DNA of 9,873 bases, from positions 1 through 9,873 of the forward strand of contig JAUYSF010000166.1 of assembly GCA_030696435.1 (NCBI GenBank), read 5' to 3'. The stretch comes from Desulfoprunum sp. (GTDB taxonomy: Bacteria; Desulfobacterota; Desulfobulbia; Desulfobulbales; Desulfocapsaceae). A model generated the notes under the pieces. That model did no database searches and was not told the DNA's origin. It saw nothing but the letters and a program-made list of their open reading frames with translations. Positions 1 to 6,561 of this stretch are shown here, piece after piece (the first letter of the stretch is position 1; every line of letters starts with the position of its first letter). Both the position numbers and the translations under genes were made by a program.

Positions 1-1
1 G

Positions 2-676
2 CGACCGCTACTCAATCCCAAAACCCTGCAGATGGACGCCTTTGCCACCGAGAACGTGCGGGGCTTCGGCCTGTTGCAGCGAGACAGCGATTTCCGGGAT
101 TATCTAGATGCCGAGGCCCAGTATCATCTCCGCCCGAGCGCCTGGGTGGAACCGCGGGGCGACTGGGGCAAGGGTCAGGTGGTGCTGGTGCAGCTGCCAT
201 CACCCAACGAGACCAATGACAACATCGTCGCCTTCTGGAACCCGGCGGAGCAGGTAACCCCTGAGAAACCTCTTTCGCTTGAATACACCCTAAAATTCGG
301 CGATTCAGCGATTACAGGCGAGAGCATGGGCCGGGTGATCAACACCCTGGTGGGAGACGGCAACCGCACCGGTGGCGGCAGTACCGACGGCGCCTACCGG
401 CTGATTGTCGATTTTGCTGGAGGCCCCCTGGACAAACTCTCTCCCCGCGCCAAAATACTGGCAACAGTGACCGCCCTGGAGCAGGGCGAGGTGCTCGATC
501 ACTACGTGGAATATATTCCATCGCAGCGCTGCTGGCGACTGTCGATACTGGCAAAGGCCTCTAAAAACACCCCTCTCGTCCTCCGCGCCTACTTGAGCCG
601 GGAACTTGAAACGCTCACCGAGACCTGGACCTACAGTTTGGCGACAGACAATGATATTCGTATTCAAGGAGATTGA
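2..676 (+). CDS. opgG: Glucan biosynthesis protein OpgG (MdoG), C-terminal part; 5' end outside window
   Basis: The frame is open from the first bases of the window and ends at TGA 674-676, giving 224 visible residues, a little under half of a typical OpgG of about 510. The gene therefore starts upstream, and the ATG at 32 is internal. OpgG is an exported periplasmic protein needed for osmoregulated periplasmic glucan synthesis. The OpgG/OpgD family is now classed as glycoside hydrolase family GH186, acting on linear beta-1,2-glucan. Diagnostic blocks are visible: FATENVRGFGLLQRD (visible residues about 14-28), RPSAWVEPRGDWGKG (about 44-58) and NETNDNIVAFW (about 69-79). The Asp in ETNDN lies about where the reported E. 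coli OpgG acidic residue should fall, judged by distance from the C-terminus; this was not aligned. The C-terminal immunoglobulin-like part is complete. It is followed one base later by the small ORF at 678, in the classic opgG-opgH order. Confidence 0.95.
   Translation, partial: RPLLNPKTLQMDAFATENVRGFGLLQRDSDFRDYLDAEAQYHLRPSAWVEPRGDWGKGQVVLVQLPSPNETNDNIVAFWNPAEQVTPEKPLSLEYTLKFGDSAITGESMGRVINTLVGDGNRTGGGSTDGAYRLIVDFAGGPLDKLSPRAKILATVTALEQGEVLDHYVEYIPSQRCWRLSILAKASKNTPLVLRAYLSRELETLTETWTYSLATDNDIRIQGD
666..671 (+). promoter_or_regulatory. Ribosome binding site that sets the start of the small ORF
   Basis: AAGGAG lies six bases before the ATG at 678, inside the last codons of opgG. It favours ATG 678 over the earlier in-frame ATGs at 606 and 651, which would overlap opgG further and have no comparable site. 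Confidence 0.7.
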
Positions 677-677
677 A

Positions 678-932
678 ATGCAGGACATAGTGTATGAAGA
701 CCTTTTTTCCCGGACCTTTGGCTACCTCAGACAAGGTGGCGTATCGCTGACCCGCGACACCGCTCTCGCCGCCCTGAGGCTGATCGAAGAACTCCTCGTC
801 AGCGATTCCCGGGATGCACTGGAACGTGTGGTCGTCGAACTGCCAAGGCACCTCGATATCTCGGATATCTCCCTGCCCCTCCCCTGTCCACCTGTCAATC
901 GGGGCAGTATCGGCTACTGGAATGGTCGATGA
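678..932 (+). CDS. Small protein between opgG and opgH, possible detached OpgH N-terminal region
   Basis: This ORF encodes 84 residues, starting one base after the opgG stop with a good Shine-Dalgarno site. Its TGA (930-932) overlaps the opgH ATG (929-931) as ATGA, so translation is probably coupled. There is no signal peptide or membrane segment; the first two thirds look helical and acidic (for example ALAALRLIEELL), so it should be cytoplasmic. The tail, CPPVNRGSIGYW, resembles the Pro-rich 'R-S-S-M-x-x-x-x-W' patch in the cytoplasmic N-terminus of full-length OpgH (E. coli has KRSSMFPDPW). The downstream OpgH lacks that extension. I infer that this may be the OpgH N-terminal regulatory region encoded as a separate polypeptide. 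It could equally be an unrelated small partner protein. That it is a real gene is well supported by position and overlap; its function is not known. Confidence 0.7.
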   Translation: MQDIVYEDLFSRTFGYLRQGGVSLTRDTALAALRLIEELLVSDSRDALERVVVELPRHLDISDISLPLPCPPVNRGSIGYWNGR

Positions 933-3043
933 CTCAAAGATTCACCGACAGGGAAGACCCGAACCCGAAACAGGCCCCTAGCCCTCCTGCCCCCTGGCGA
1001 AAAAAGGCGCGACTGCGCCGCATCGTCCTCACCATATTGGTGGTCGGCCAGTGCGGCATTGCAAGCTCTACCATGATCAGGGTCCTGCCCTATCACGGCG
1101 GTGACCCTCTCGAAATCAGCCTGGCTATAGTTTTTGCCCTGCTCTTCTTCGGCATATCGGTGGGAGCCTGGTTTGGTATCTTCGGCTTTTTCGTCCGTCT
1201 TACGGGCGGTGATCGGCTGTCTCTTGCGCATCGGCATCCTCCCCACACCCTCAAAGAGGTGCCGCTCGCTCGAACAGCCGTTGTCATGCCGATCTACCAT
1301 GAGCCGATAGAGCGGACCTTCGCCAGCCTACGGGCCGTCTACCGCTCGCTGGAGGCTACCGGCAAGCTGGAGCATTTTGATTTCTTTATCCTCTCAGACA
1401 GTCGCGACCCGGAGATATGGCTGGCCGAACAAAGCGCCTGGTACCATCTCTGCAAGACACTGAAGGCCGACGGTCGCCTGTTCTACCGCCGGCGTCTGCT
1501 TAATATGAATTTCAAGAGCGGCAATATCGCCGACTTTTTCCGCCGCTGGGGCCGGAATTACCGCTACACTCTGGTGCTGGATGCCGACAGTCTGATGGCT
1601 GGAGAGACCATTGTGCAAATGGTTCGCCTCATGGAGGTCGAACCCTCGGTGGGCATCCTCCAGACCTGCCCGATCCTGGTCAACGCCAGGTCGATATTTG
1701 CCCGGGCACAGCAGTTTGCCAACCGTTTCTATGGTCCCCTTTTCACCGCCGGCCTTGCTGCCCTGCAACTCGGTGAAGCGGCCTACTGGGGCCACAACGC
1801 CCTCCTGCGCAACGAGCCCTTCATGCGCCATTGCGGCCTGAGACGCCTGCCCGGCAGCGGTTTGTTCGGCGGTGCCATCATGAGCCATGACTTTGTTGAG
1901 GCGGCATATATGGCCCGGGGCGGGTATGAGGTTTGGCTTGAACCCGAACTCGGTCAATCCTATGAAGAATCTCCGCCCACCCTGGTTGAGGATCTTACCC
2001 GCGACAAACGCTGGGCCAAGGGTAATCTCCAGCACCTCTGGCTGATCTTCTTTGCCGGTAAAATCAAGATGGCCCACCGCATGGCCTTCTTGAACGGGAT
2101 CATGTCGTACCTGGCATCACCTCTGTGGTTGACCTTTCTGGTACTGTCCTCAATTGAGGCAACCCGCCTGGTGCTCAGCCCCATCAACTATTTCCCCGCC
2201 CAACACAGCCCCTTCCCTGCATGGCCAGAATGGCACCCCGAACTCGCTCTCGCCCTGGCCTCCAGCACCGTTTTCCTGCTCTTTCTGCCAAAATTTCTGG
2301 CCATAATTGATGTGCTGCGAAGGAGGAAAACTGCAGATTTCGGCGGAGCCCTGCGACTGCCGGCCAGTGTGATGCTGGAGGCCATGATCTCCGCCCTCCT
2401 GGCCCCAATCCGCATGCTGGCCCACAGTCGCTATGTTCTGGAGGCCCTGCTCAACCTGAATCTGCGCTGGGCCGGCCAAAACCGCACGGCTGAAACCGAC
2501 TGGCGGTCGACCCTCATAAGTCAGTTACCGGGATCGATCATCGCCTTCTGCTGGGCGGGTTTCGCGTTCCGGCTGGATTTCAAGTTCTTCCTCTGGTCAC
2601 TGCCGGTAGTCATCCCTCTTATTCTGGCGGTACCGACCTCAATGCTGCTTGGGCGGGTGAGTTTTGGCCGGATGCTCAAAGATTTCGGCTTGCTCAGTGT
2701 CCCCGAAGAAATTCAGGGTTGCTCCCTCATCGATGACCTGCAGAGGCCTGCTGCGCTCGGAGGCAGAGTGAGGGGATTGACCGCATTCCAGGCAGCCGTC
2801 GTCGATCCGGGGCTGAACAGGCTGCATCAGAGCCTCGGACGTCGACATCGAGGTGAGGCCGGATATGCTTTTCTCCAAAAACTTCGGCTCCTCTGCCTAC
2901 AGGAAGGCCCTGGAGCCCTGACCGCCAGGGAGCTCAGTATGCTGGCCCGCGATCGGGACTCTCTCGACTGGCTACATCAGGCCGCCTGGCAGGCAGACCA
3001 GAACAGCTATTGGGCGGCATTTCATGTTAGAGGAATGAAATAA
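929..3043 (+). CDS. opgH: Glucans biosynthesis glucosyltransferase OpgH (MdoH), N-terminally short form
   Basis: This inner-membrane GT2 glucosyltransferase uses UDP-glucose to polymerise the beta-1,2-glucan backbone and move it to the periplasm. It has 704 residues; E. coli OpgH has about 847, and the missing part is the cytoplasmic N-terminus. Two hydrophobic segments (about 31-50 and 62-89) are followed by the catalytic domain: VVMPIYHE near residue 120, the DAD metal site at D218/D220, SHDF with the likely catalytic base D321, and RDKRW (358-362), the family's form of the QxxRW motif. YWGHNA and SYEESPP are further OpgH hallmarks. More membrane segments lie near 387-410, 438-463 and 536-580. 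The start is the ATG overlapping the stop of the small ORF; it has only a weak site of its own (TGGA), consistent with coupling. Identity is certain at family level; chain length and branching of the product cannot be read from the sequence. Confidence 0.96.
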   Translation: MTQRFTDREDPNPKQAPSPPAPWRKKARLRRIVLTILVVGQCGIASSTMIRVLPYHGGDPLEISLAIVFALLFFGISVGAWFGIFGFFVRLTGGDRLSLAHRHPPHTLKEVPLARTAVVMPIYHEPIERTFASLRAVYRSLEATGKLEHFDFFILSDSRDPEIWLAEQSAWYHLCKTLKADGRLFYRRRLLNMNFKSGNIADFFRRWGRNYRYTLVLDADSLMAGETIVQMVRLMEVEPSVGILQTCPILVNARSIFARAQQFANRFYGPLFTAGLAALQLGEAAYWGHNALLRNEPFMRHCGLRRLPGSGLFGGAIMSHDFVEAAYMARGGYEVWLEPELGQSYEESPPTLVEDLTRDKRWAKGNLQHLWLIFFAGKIKMAHRMAFLNGIMSYLASPLWLTFLVLSSIEATRLVLSPINYFPAQHSPFPAWPEWHPELALALASSTVFLLFLPKFLAIIDVLRRRKTADFGGALRLPASVMLEAMISALLAPIRMLAHSRYVLEALLNLNLRWAGQNRTAETDWRSTLISQLPGSIIAFCWAGFAFRLDFKFFLWSLPVVIPLILAVPTSMLLGRVSFGRMLKDFGLLSVPEEIQGCSLIDDLQRPAALGGRVRGLTAFQAAVVDPGLNRLHQSLGRRHRGEAGYAFLQKLRLLCLQEGPGALTARELSMLARDRDSLDWLHQAAWQADQNSYWAAFHVRGMK

Positions 3044-3075
3044 TGAGCGAATACGCTCTGTTGATTCAAAATTAA
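3043..3075 (+). CDS. Possible 10-codon leader ORF between opgH and the pagL-like gene
   Basis: The opgH stop TAA (3041-3043) shares its last base with an ATG that opens a ten-residue reading frame (MSEYALLIQN) ending at TAA 3073-3075. A strong Shine-Dalgarno sequence GAGGA (3030-3034) sits eight bases before this ATG, better than the site of the next gene. The mini-ORF stops 13 bases before the pagL-like ATG. It may couple translation of the pagL-like gene to opgH, or be chance. Nothing shows that the peptide itself has a role. Confidence 0.25.
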   Translation: MSEYALLIQN

Positions 3076-3088
3076 CCTTTTGGGGAAC

Positions 3089-3652
3089 ATGAAAAGGTTC
3101 TTTTCTCCATCCCTTGTCGCACTGCTGACATACCTCTGCCTCTCTCTGTGGCCGTTGTATTCTCACGCCGAAAACAATATCGCGTGGCTGCACGAATTCC
3201 GCGCCGGTCTCCTGGACCATGATACAGATGACCTGTGGAGTGGCTCTTCGCGAGAAACCGGCATTGATGCAAACGCCGAACTCATCTTCACTCCGAACTA
3301 CGAAATCTGGCATGGACATATTCGACCCACTATGGGTTTTTCCATCAACAACAAGGGTAATACCAGTAAAATATACGCCGGTGGCGTCTGGCAATACCTC
3401 TGGCAGAATGGTTGCATTCTGGACGTCGGAGCAGGTCTGGCCATCCACGACGGCGAAACGGACAATCCAGAGGCCATCCACAAGAAGGAACTTGGCCGCA
3501 GGGTCCTGCTCCACTTTTCAGTCGAGCTCGGTTATTCTCTATCAGCACACAGCCGACTGTTCCTGATGTTCGACCACATCTCTAATGGCTATACCGCCGA
3601 GCCTAATCAAGGCTTAGACACCGTCGGCATCCGCTACGGCTACCTGTTCTGA
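3089..3652 (+). CDS. PagL-like lipid A 3-O-deacylase (acyloxyacyl hydrolase family)
   Basis: The product has 187 residues: a signal peptide ending at SHA (about residue 27), then a beta-rich body ending in aromatic F, as expected for a small outer-membrane beta-barrel. PagL removes the 3-O-linked acyl chain of lipid A in the outer membrane. The family signature is present near the C-terminus: FDHISN with H163 and S165 matching the catalytic His-x-Ser-Asn of PagL. The acid that lies 14 residues after the His (Glu in Pseudomonas PagL) is Asp (D177 in QGLDTVG), as seen in many family members. GRRVLLHFSVELGY also fits. Length is close to PagL (about 170-190). ATG 3089 is preceded by GGGGA only two bases away, which is tight; TTG 3080 is the only other in-frame start after the upstream TGA and has no site. 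It lies 45 bases after opgH, so co-transcription is likely. Family assignment is fairly secure; actual activity is inferred. Confidence 0.82.
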   Translation: MKRFFSPSLVALLTYLCLSLWPLYSHAENNIAWLHEFRAGLLDHDTDDLWSGSSRETGIDANAELIFTPNYEIWHGHIRPTMGFSINNKGNTSKIYAGGVWQYLWQNGCILDVGAGLAIHDGETDNPEAIHKKELGRRVLLHFSVELGYSLSAHSRLFLMFDHISNGYTAEPNQGLDTVGIRYGYLF

Positions 3653-3653
3653 T

Positions 3654-3720
3654 CATAAAATAGGGACACTCCCTAGTTTTATTTTTTAAAAACTGGGGAG
3701 TGTCCCTCTTTTATTTTATG
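3654..3720 (+). repeat. Large perfect palindrome: REP/MITE-like element and likely terminator
   Basis: A 12-bp perfect inverted repeat, AGGGACACTCCC (3662-3673) with GGGAGTGTCCCT (3696-3707), continues inward through a T-G pair and six more pairs (AGTTTT 3675-3680 with AAAACT 3689-3694) to an 8-base AT loop. This makes a 19-pair stem. Outside it, CATAAAATA (3654-3662) matches TATTTTATG (3712-3720) as a further inverted repeat. The U-rich flank CTCTTTTATTTTAT makes it a plausible rho-independent terminator for the opgG-opgH-pagL operon. Its length, the AT loop and the GGGACACTCCC core also recall, from memory, the repeats mobilised by REP-associated (Y1) transposases; no such gene is in the window. 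The right end includes the ATG at 3718. Confidence 0.75.
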
Positions 3721-3729
3721 GGTAACAAA

Positions 3730-4443
3730 ATGCGCCTCTTGCCACGGGTTTCACTGTCTTTTCTCAGGGTGATATGTTCTGCCGGTATTCTCTCTATGCT
3801 TTTTGCGGCTGATGGAGGCCCGGTATATGCCGCGCCTGCTGATCCGACCCTTATCTATCAGGAGAGTGCCGGAAAGGCCGTCAAGCATTTCCAGTGGCGC
3901 CGTGCATCTGCTGCCCAGGAGGAAGTGATTACGGTCACCGAGGAGGATGCCACCTTTGTCAATCACTGCGACCGAACGGGCCGGACTCTTGCCTGGCATT
4001 TCCGGCAAGGGCGGCAAACGGAGATCCAGGTCGTCCGCGACGGCAATTTGCTGAAAATCGCAGGAATTCTACAAGGGAATAAGATTGATACGATAGAGTC
4101 TATTGACGATCGTCCCTGGTATCAGCCCCTGTCCTTTTCCCTGCGATCTTTTCTTGATTCTCCTGAAGAAAAGATATCTTTTTGGATGGTCCGTACCGAC
4201 AGTCTCGAGTTTGTAACCATGCAGGCGGAAAAGGTGGGAGTCGAGGAGGTCACTGTTGCAGGAAGACAGGTGCGCGCCCGAAAGGTTGAGATCAGGCGGG
4301 AAGGTCTTCTTGCCTCGTTCTGGCATGCGGCCTTCTGGTTCAGGGAAGCTGACCAGGTTTTTGTCCGGTATCAGGGCATACATGGCCCGCCCGGCACCCA
4401 TGAGACCGTCGTGCAGCTGATGAAAGAGTTTCAGAAACGCTGA
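3730..4443 (+). CDS. Exported protein of unknown function, possibly DUF3108-like
   Basis: The frame encodes 237 residues from ATG 3730. Residues 1-35 form a signal peptide (basic start MRLLPR, hydrophobic core, likely cleavage after VYA), with no lipobox. The mature part is rich in alternating hydrophobic and polar residues, suggesting a beta-sandwich, and ends with FWFREADQVFVRYQG followed by a charged helix. The overall pattern is reminiscent of DUF3108-type periplasmic proteins, but I cannot confirm this and give no function. The frame also has GTG 3700 and ATG 3718 upstream; both lie inside the palindrome and would spoil the signal peptide, so 3730 is preferred, although only a weak GGG (3720-3722) precedes it. 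A terminator-like hairpin directly upstream suggests the gene is either read through from the opg operon or expressed poorly. It converges with the gene at 4477, 33 bases away. Confidence 0.8.
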   Translation: MRLLPRVSLSFLRVICSAGILSMLFAADGGPVYAAPADPTLIYQESAGKAVKHFQWRRASAAQEEVITVTEEDATFVNHCDRTGRTLAWHFRQGRQTEIQVVRDGNLLKIAGILQGNKIDTIESIDDRPWYQPLSFSLRSFLDSPEEKISFWMVRTDSLEFVTMQAEKVGVEEVTVAGRQVRARKVEIRREGLLASFWHAAFWFREADQVFVRYQGIHGPPGTHETVVQLMKEFQKR

Positions 4444-4476
4444 CCGCCCATTCATTGCACCAAGGCCTTGTCTGCT

Positions 4477-5529
4477 CTAGAGATGTTCTCTGATCAGGTG
4501 GAAGGAAAGCGTCGAGGTAGTGACGGTGCTGCGGCCGAAGACAATGAAATACATCAGCCACAACAGCTGCAGGCCGATGATGATGCCGGGATGCCAAAGC
4601 AGGCTGAGGCCGTGGCTGATGATGGGATCAACGAGTTGCGGGGCCGGGCTGAACAGGGCAAGAAGAAGGACATAGAGCACAGCCAGACCGCCCATCTTCT
4701 GGTAGGCCGAGATCTTGGCAAACCCCCGGAAGTCGGCACGCAGGGTCTCCGAGAGGATTCGCCAGATCTGGGTCACCGCTATGCTGAGGATAAAGGCCGC
4801 GGTACAATGGCCGGTCAGGAAGAGAAAACTGCCGGCGATGGCAGTCAGGCAGTAGAGGATGCAGGTCATAGCCTGGATCGGGATCAGCGGCTCACCGCTC
4901 AGCTTGCCCTCGTATATCGCCTTCTTGGTGGGGCCATCAAAGACAAACGAGGCTCGGGCAAAGAGACGCTGCATGAATGGGCTGCAGTCCCTGAGCCTCT
5001 TGCCGTAGCAGCAGCCGAAACTGATGCAGCCGAGACGGCCCAATCCTTCTCCCAGGGTATAGGCAATGGCCATGGCCGCCAGCATCGGCAGCATCGGCAA
5101 GCGGCAGTCAATGAACCTGCCCAGAGCCCTCTCCGCCAGCAATATTGCCCAAGGGGAGATCAAGATGCCGACAAAGGAGGCCCCGCCAATCGTAAAGGTA
5201 TGGCGTTTTTTCTCAACCAGGATGGCAACGAGGCGAGCGGCGGGGATACAGACGGCCAGCACTATGGCTGTGGCCAAAAGGGTGCCGGCGAGCGAAATAT
5301 GGGCGGCACCGAGCAGGATCAGGAGCAGGCTCACGGCCAGGAGCTGGCTGGTGGCGATGAAAAAACCGTAGTAGGTGAAGTTCACACCCTGCCATTGCCC
5401 ATCGGCAGATTTTTTCTGCGGCACGACGGCCAGCATCTGCCAGCGTTCACCGGGCAGATGGGAAAATCCCCAGGCCAGCACGAGGCTAAGGATACAGGTC
5501 ATCGCTGCAAGAAAGATCAGATCGGACAT
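4477..5529 (-). CDS. Lgt-like polytopic membrane protein (prolipoprotein diacylglyceryl transferase family)
   Basis: The product has 350 residues and about seven to nine hydrophobic segments. Lgt transfers diacylglycerol from phosphatidylglycerol to the lipobox cysteine of prolipoproteins at the inner membrane. Lgt-like features are FTYYGFFIA (51-59), the signature region EGLGRLGCISFGCCYGKRL (161-179) with R165 in the position of the essential Arg of GRxGNF, IPIQAM (216-221) resembling the HPTQLYE block, and RILSETLRADFR (257-268) resembling the C-terminal Arg motif. Departures are notable. The Asn after GRLG is Cys, two more Cys follow (GCCYG), and the loop that carries the catalytic His in E. 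coli (SFHGG) reads SFVGI. It is therefore probably a paralogue, often annotated only at family level, rather than the housekeeping Lgt. The start ATG lacks a clear ribosome site. The 27-base gap to the upstream AT-rich gene allows co-transcription. Confidence 0.75.
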   Translation of the reverse strand: MSDLIFLAAMTCILSLVLAWGFSHLPGERWQMLAVVPQKKSADGQWQGVNFTYYGFFIATSQLLAVSLLLILLGAAHISLAGTLLATAIVLAVCIPAARLVAILVEKKRHTFTIGGASFVGILISPWAILLAERALGRFIDCRLPMLPMLAAMAIAYTLGEGLGRLGCISFGCCYGKRLRDCSPFMQRLFARASFVFDGPTKKAIYEGKLSGEPLIPIQAMTCILYCLTAIAGSFLFLTGHCTAAFILSIAVTQIWRILSETLRADFRGFAKISAYQKMGGLAVLYVLLLALFSPAPQLVDPIISHGLSLLWHPGIIIGLQLLWLMYFIVFGRSTVTTSTLSFHLIREHL

Positions 5530-5556
5530 GGGCGCTGAATAGTTATTATCAAATAA

Positions 5557-6501
5557 TTAACAACCAAAACCATCAACACTAGCTATCCATATATTTCCAT
5601 CAATTTGATGGGGATCTATATGATGCATACCAATGCGGTTCCAGCCCTTCCCGCTCCTGCGTAAAGCAGGTCTTTTTTGGACAAGGATTTCTTCAAATTC
5701 AGTAGTATTGAGTTGAGTTATTTCAAAAGCTCGAACCTTGTTTCCGTAAACAAAATTAATATCTTGGGCGAATCTTATCAAATGATCATTATACATAATA
5801 ACCCTTCCACCCATTCTCCCTCTGAAAGGATCTTTTTTATAAATGGGGCTCTTCGGATGTTCTGTCCAAGGACCCAAAAGACCATCAGCAAAGAAAAGCC
5901 GAAGTGTTTTTTTGGGATTTGATGTTAACATCCACCACCTAGCTTTATAATAAAAGATTGAGTTATCAATAAATTTCCCCTCTAACAGGGTTGCTTGGTA
6001 GGACCACCCTGTTGGGAAATTATTTGCTTTATACAGTCTTACAGAATCTCCCCCTTTGCTTTCCGGAATCATGTAAAATTCATTATTCCATTTAAACACA
6101 TATGGGTAAGAAAGATGGAATGACTCGCTTAAAACAATTTGCTTATACTGCCATTTAAGACCGTCTTCACTTATGGCCATTCCTATATCGCCACGGTCTT
6201 CCTTTAATCTCATTACTTCAAAAAACATATACCAAACTAATCCCTCTTTTATCATAAAAGGATCGGCAATAAAGCTAGCTTGAGTATCAGAAATATCATG
6301 CGCAGTGAGGACCGGGTTGGAAACACCTTGTGGTGGTTGTAAATCAAAAGGGGAAGTTCCCGTATAAATCCCTATGGACCATGAGTTGATATCTGGCCCC
6401 GTATAGGGCCAGCCATATTCAAAATATAAATACATTAGATATATGACGGTTGATACGATGGTTAGGCTAACAAAAAGAACTGCTATAATTAATGGAGACA
6501 T
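5557..6501 (-). CDS. Membrane-anchored beta-propeller protein, GINT1 N-terminal-like family
   Basis: The product has 314 residues. Residues 4-26 form one hydrophobic segment, probably a signal anchor. The rest shows the repeating blades of a GH43-like five-bladed propeller: ADPFMIKEGLVWYMFFEV (79-96), IGMAISEDGLKW (106-117), FHLSYPYVFKW (128-138), YMIPES (143-148), DNSIFYY (179-185), LGPWTEHPKSPI (209-220) and GMHHIDPH (291-298). I recognise this pattern from proteins annotated as glucosamine inositolphosphorylceramide transferase family, after the N-terminal domain of plant GINT1. In bacteria these usually sit near polysaccharide or lipid glycosylation genes. The GINT1 transferase domain itself is absent here, so a transferase activity should not be assumed; glycan binding or hydrolysis is as likely. 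The gene is conspicuously AT-rich against GC-rich neighbours, a sign of recent transfer. No good Shine-Dalgarno precedes the start. Confidence 0.8.
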   Translation of the reverse strand: MSPLIIAVLFVSLTIVSTVIYLMYLYFEYGWPYTGPDINSWSIGIYTGTSPFDLQPPQGVSNPVLTAHDISDTQASFIADPFMIKEGLVWYMFFEVMRLKEDRGDIGMAISEDGLKWQYKQIVLSESFHLSYPYVFKWNNEFYMIPESKGGDSVRLYKANNFPTGWSYQATLLEGKFIDNSIFYYKARWWMLTSNPKKTLRLFFADGLLGPWTEHPKSPIYKKDPFRGRMGGRVIMYNDHLIRFAQDINFVYGNKVRAFEITQLNTTEFEEILVQKRPALRRSGKGWNRIGMHHIDPHQIDGNIWIASVDGFGC

Positions 6502-6561
6502 TTTTTTTGTAGGTGATAATAATTCGCTTTTAAAGGTAGCCCTAAAAATAAGGTGCAGCCC
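6502..6561. other. AT-rich upstream region of the propeller gene
   Basis: This short AT-rich stretch lies before the minus-strand start at 6501. A TATTAT-like hexamer (minus strand, 6516-6521) is present, but no matching -35 box lies at the usual distance, so no promoter is called. Confidence 0.3.

Noticed and set aside
1394..2077. A 227-codon minus-strand frame inside opgH
   Set aside because: It lies wholly opposite the catalytic domain of opgH and has no recognisable features, so it is a shadow of codon bias.
4444..4476. CAAGGCCTTG palindrome (4461-4470) between convergent genes as a bidirectional terminator
   Set aside because: The stem has no loop and no T-run on either side, so it cannot form a usual terminator hairpin.
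4468..5538. A 356-codon plus-strand frame opposite the Lgt-like gene
   Set aside because: Its product is a monotonous Gln/Gly/Glu/Asp-rich chain with no hydrophobic core, typical of the antisense of a GC-rich membrane-protein gene. The minus strand has clear family motifs.
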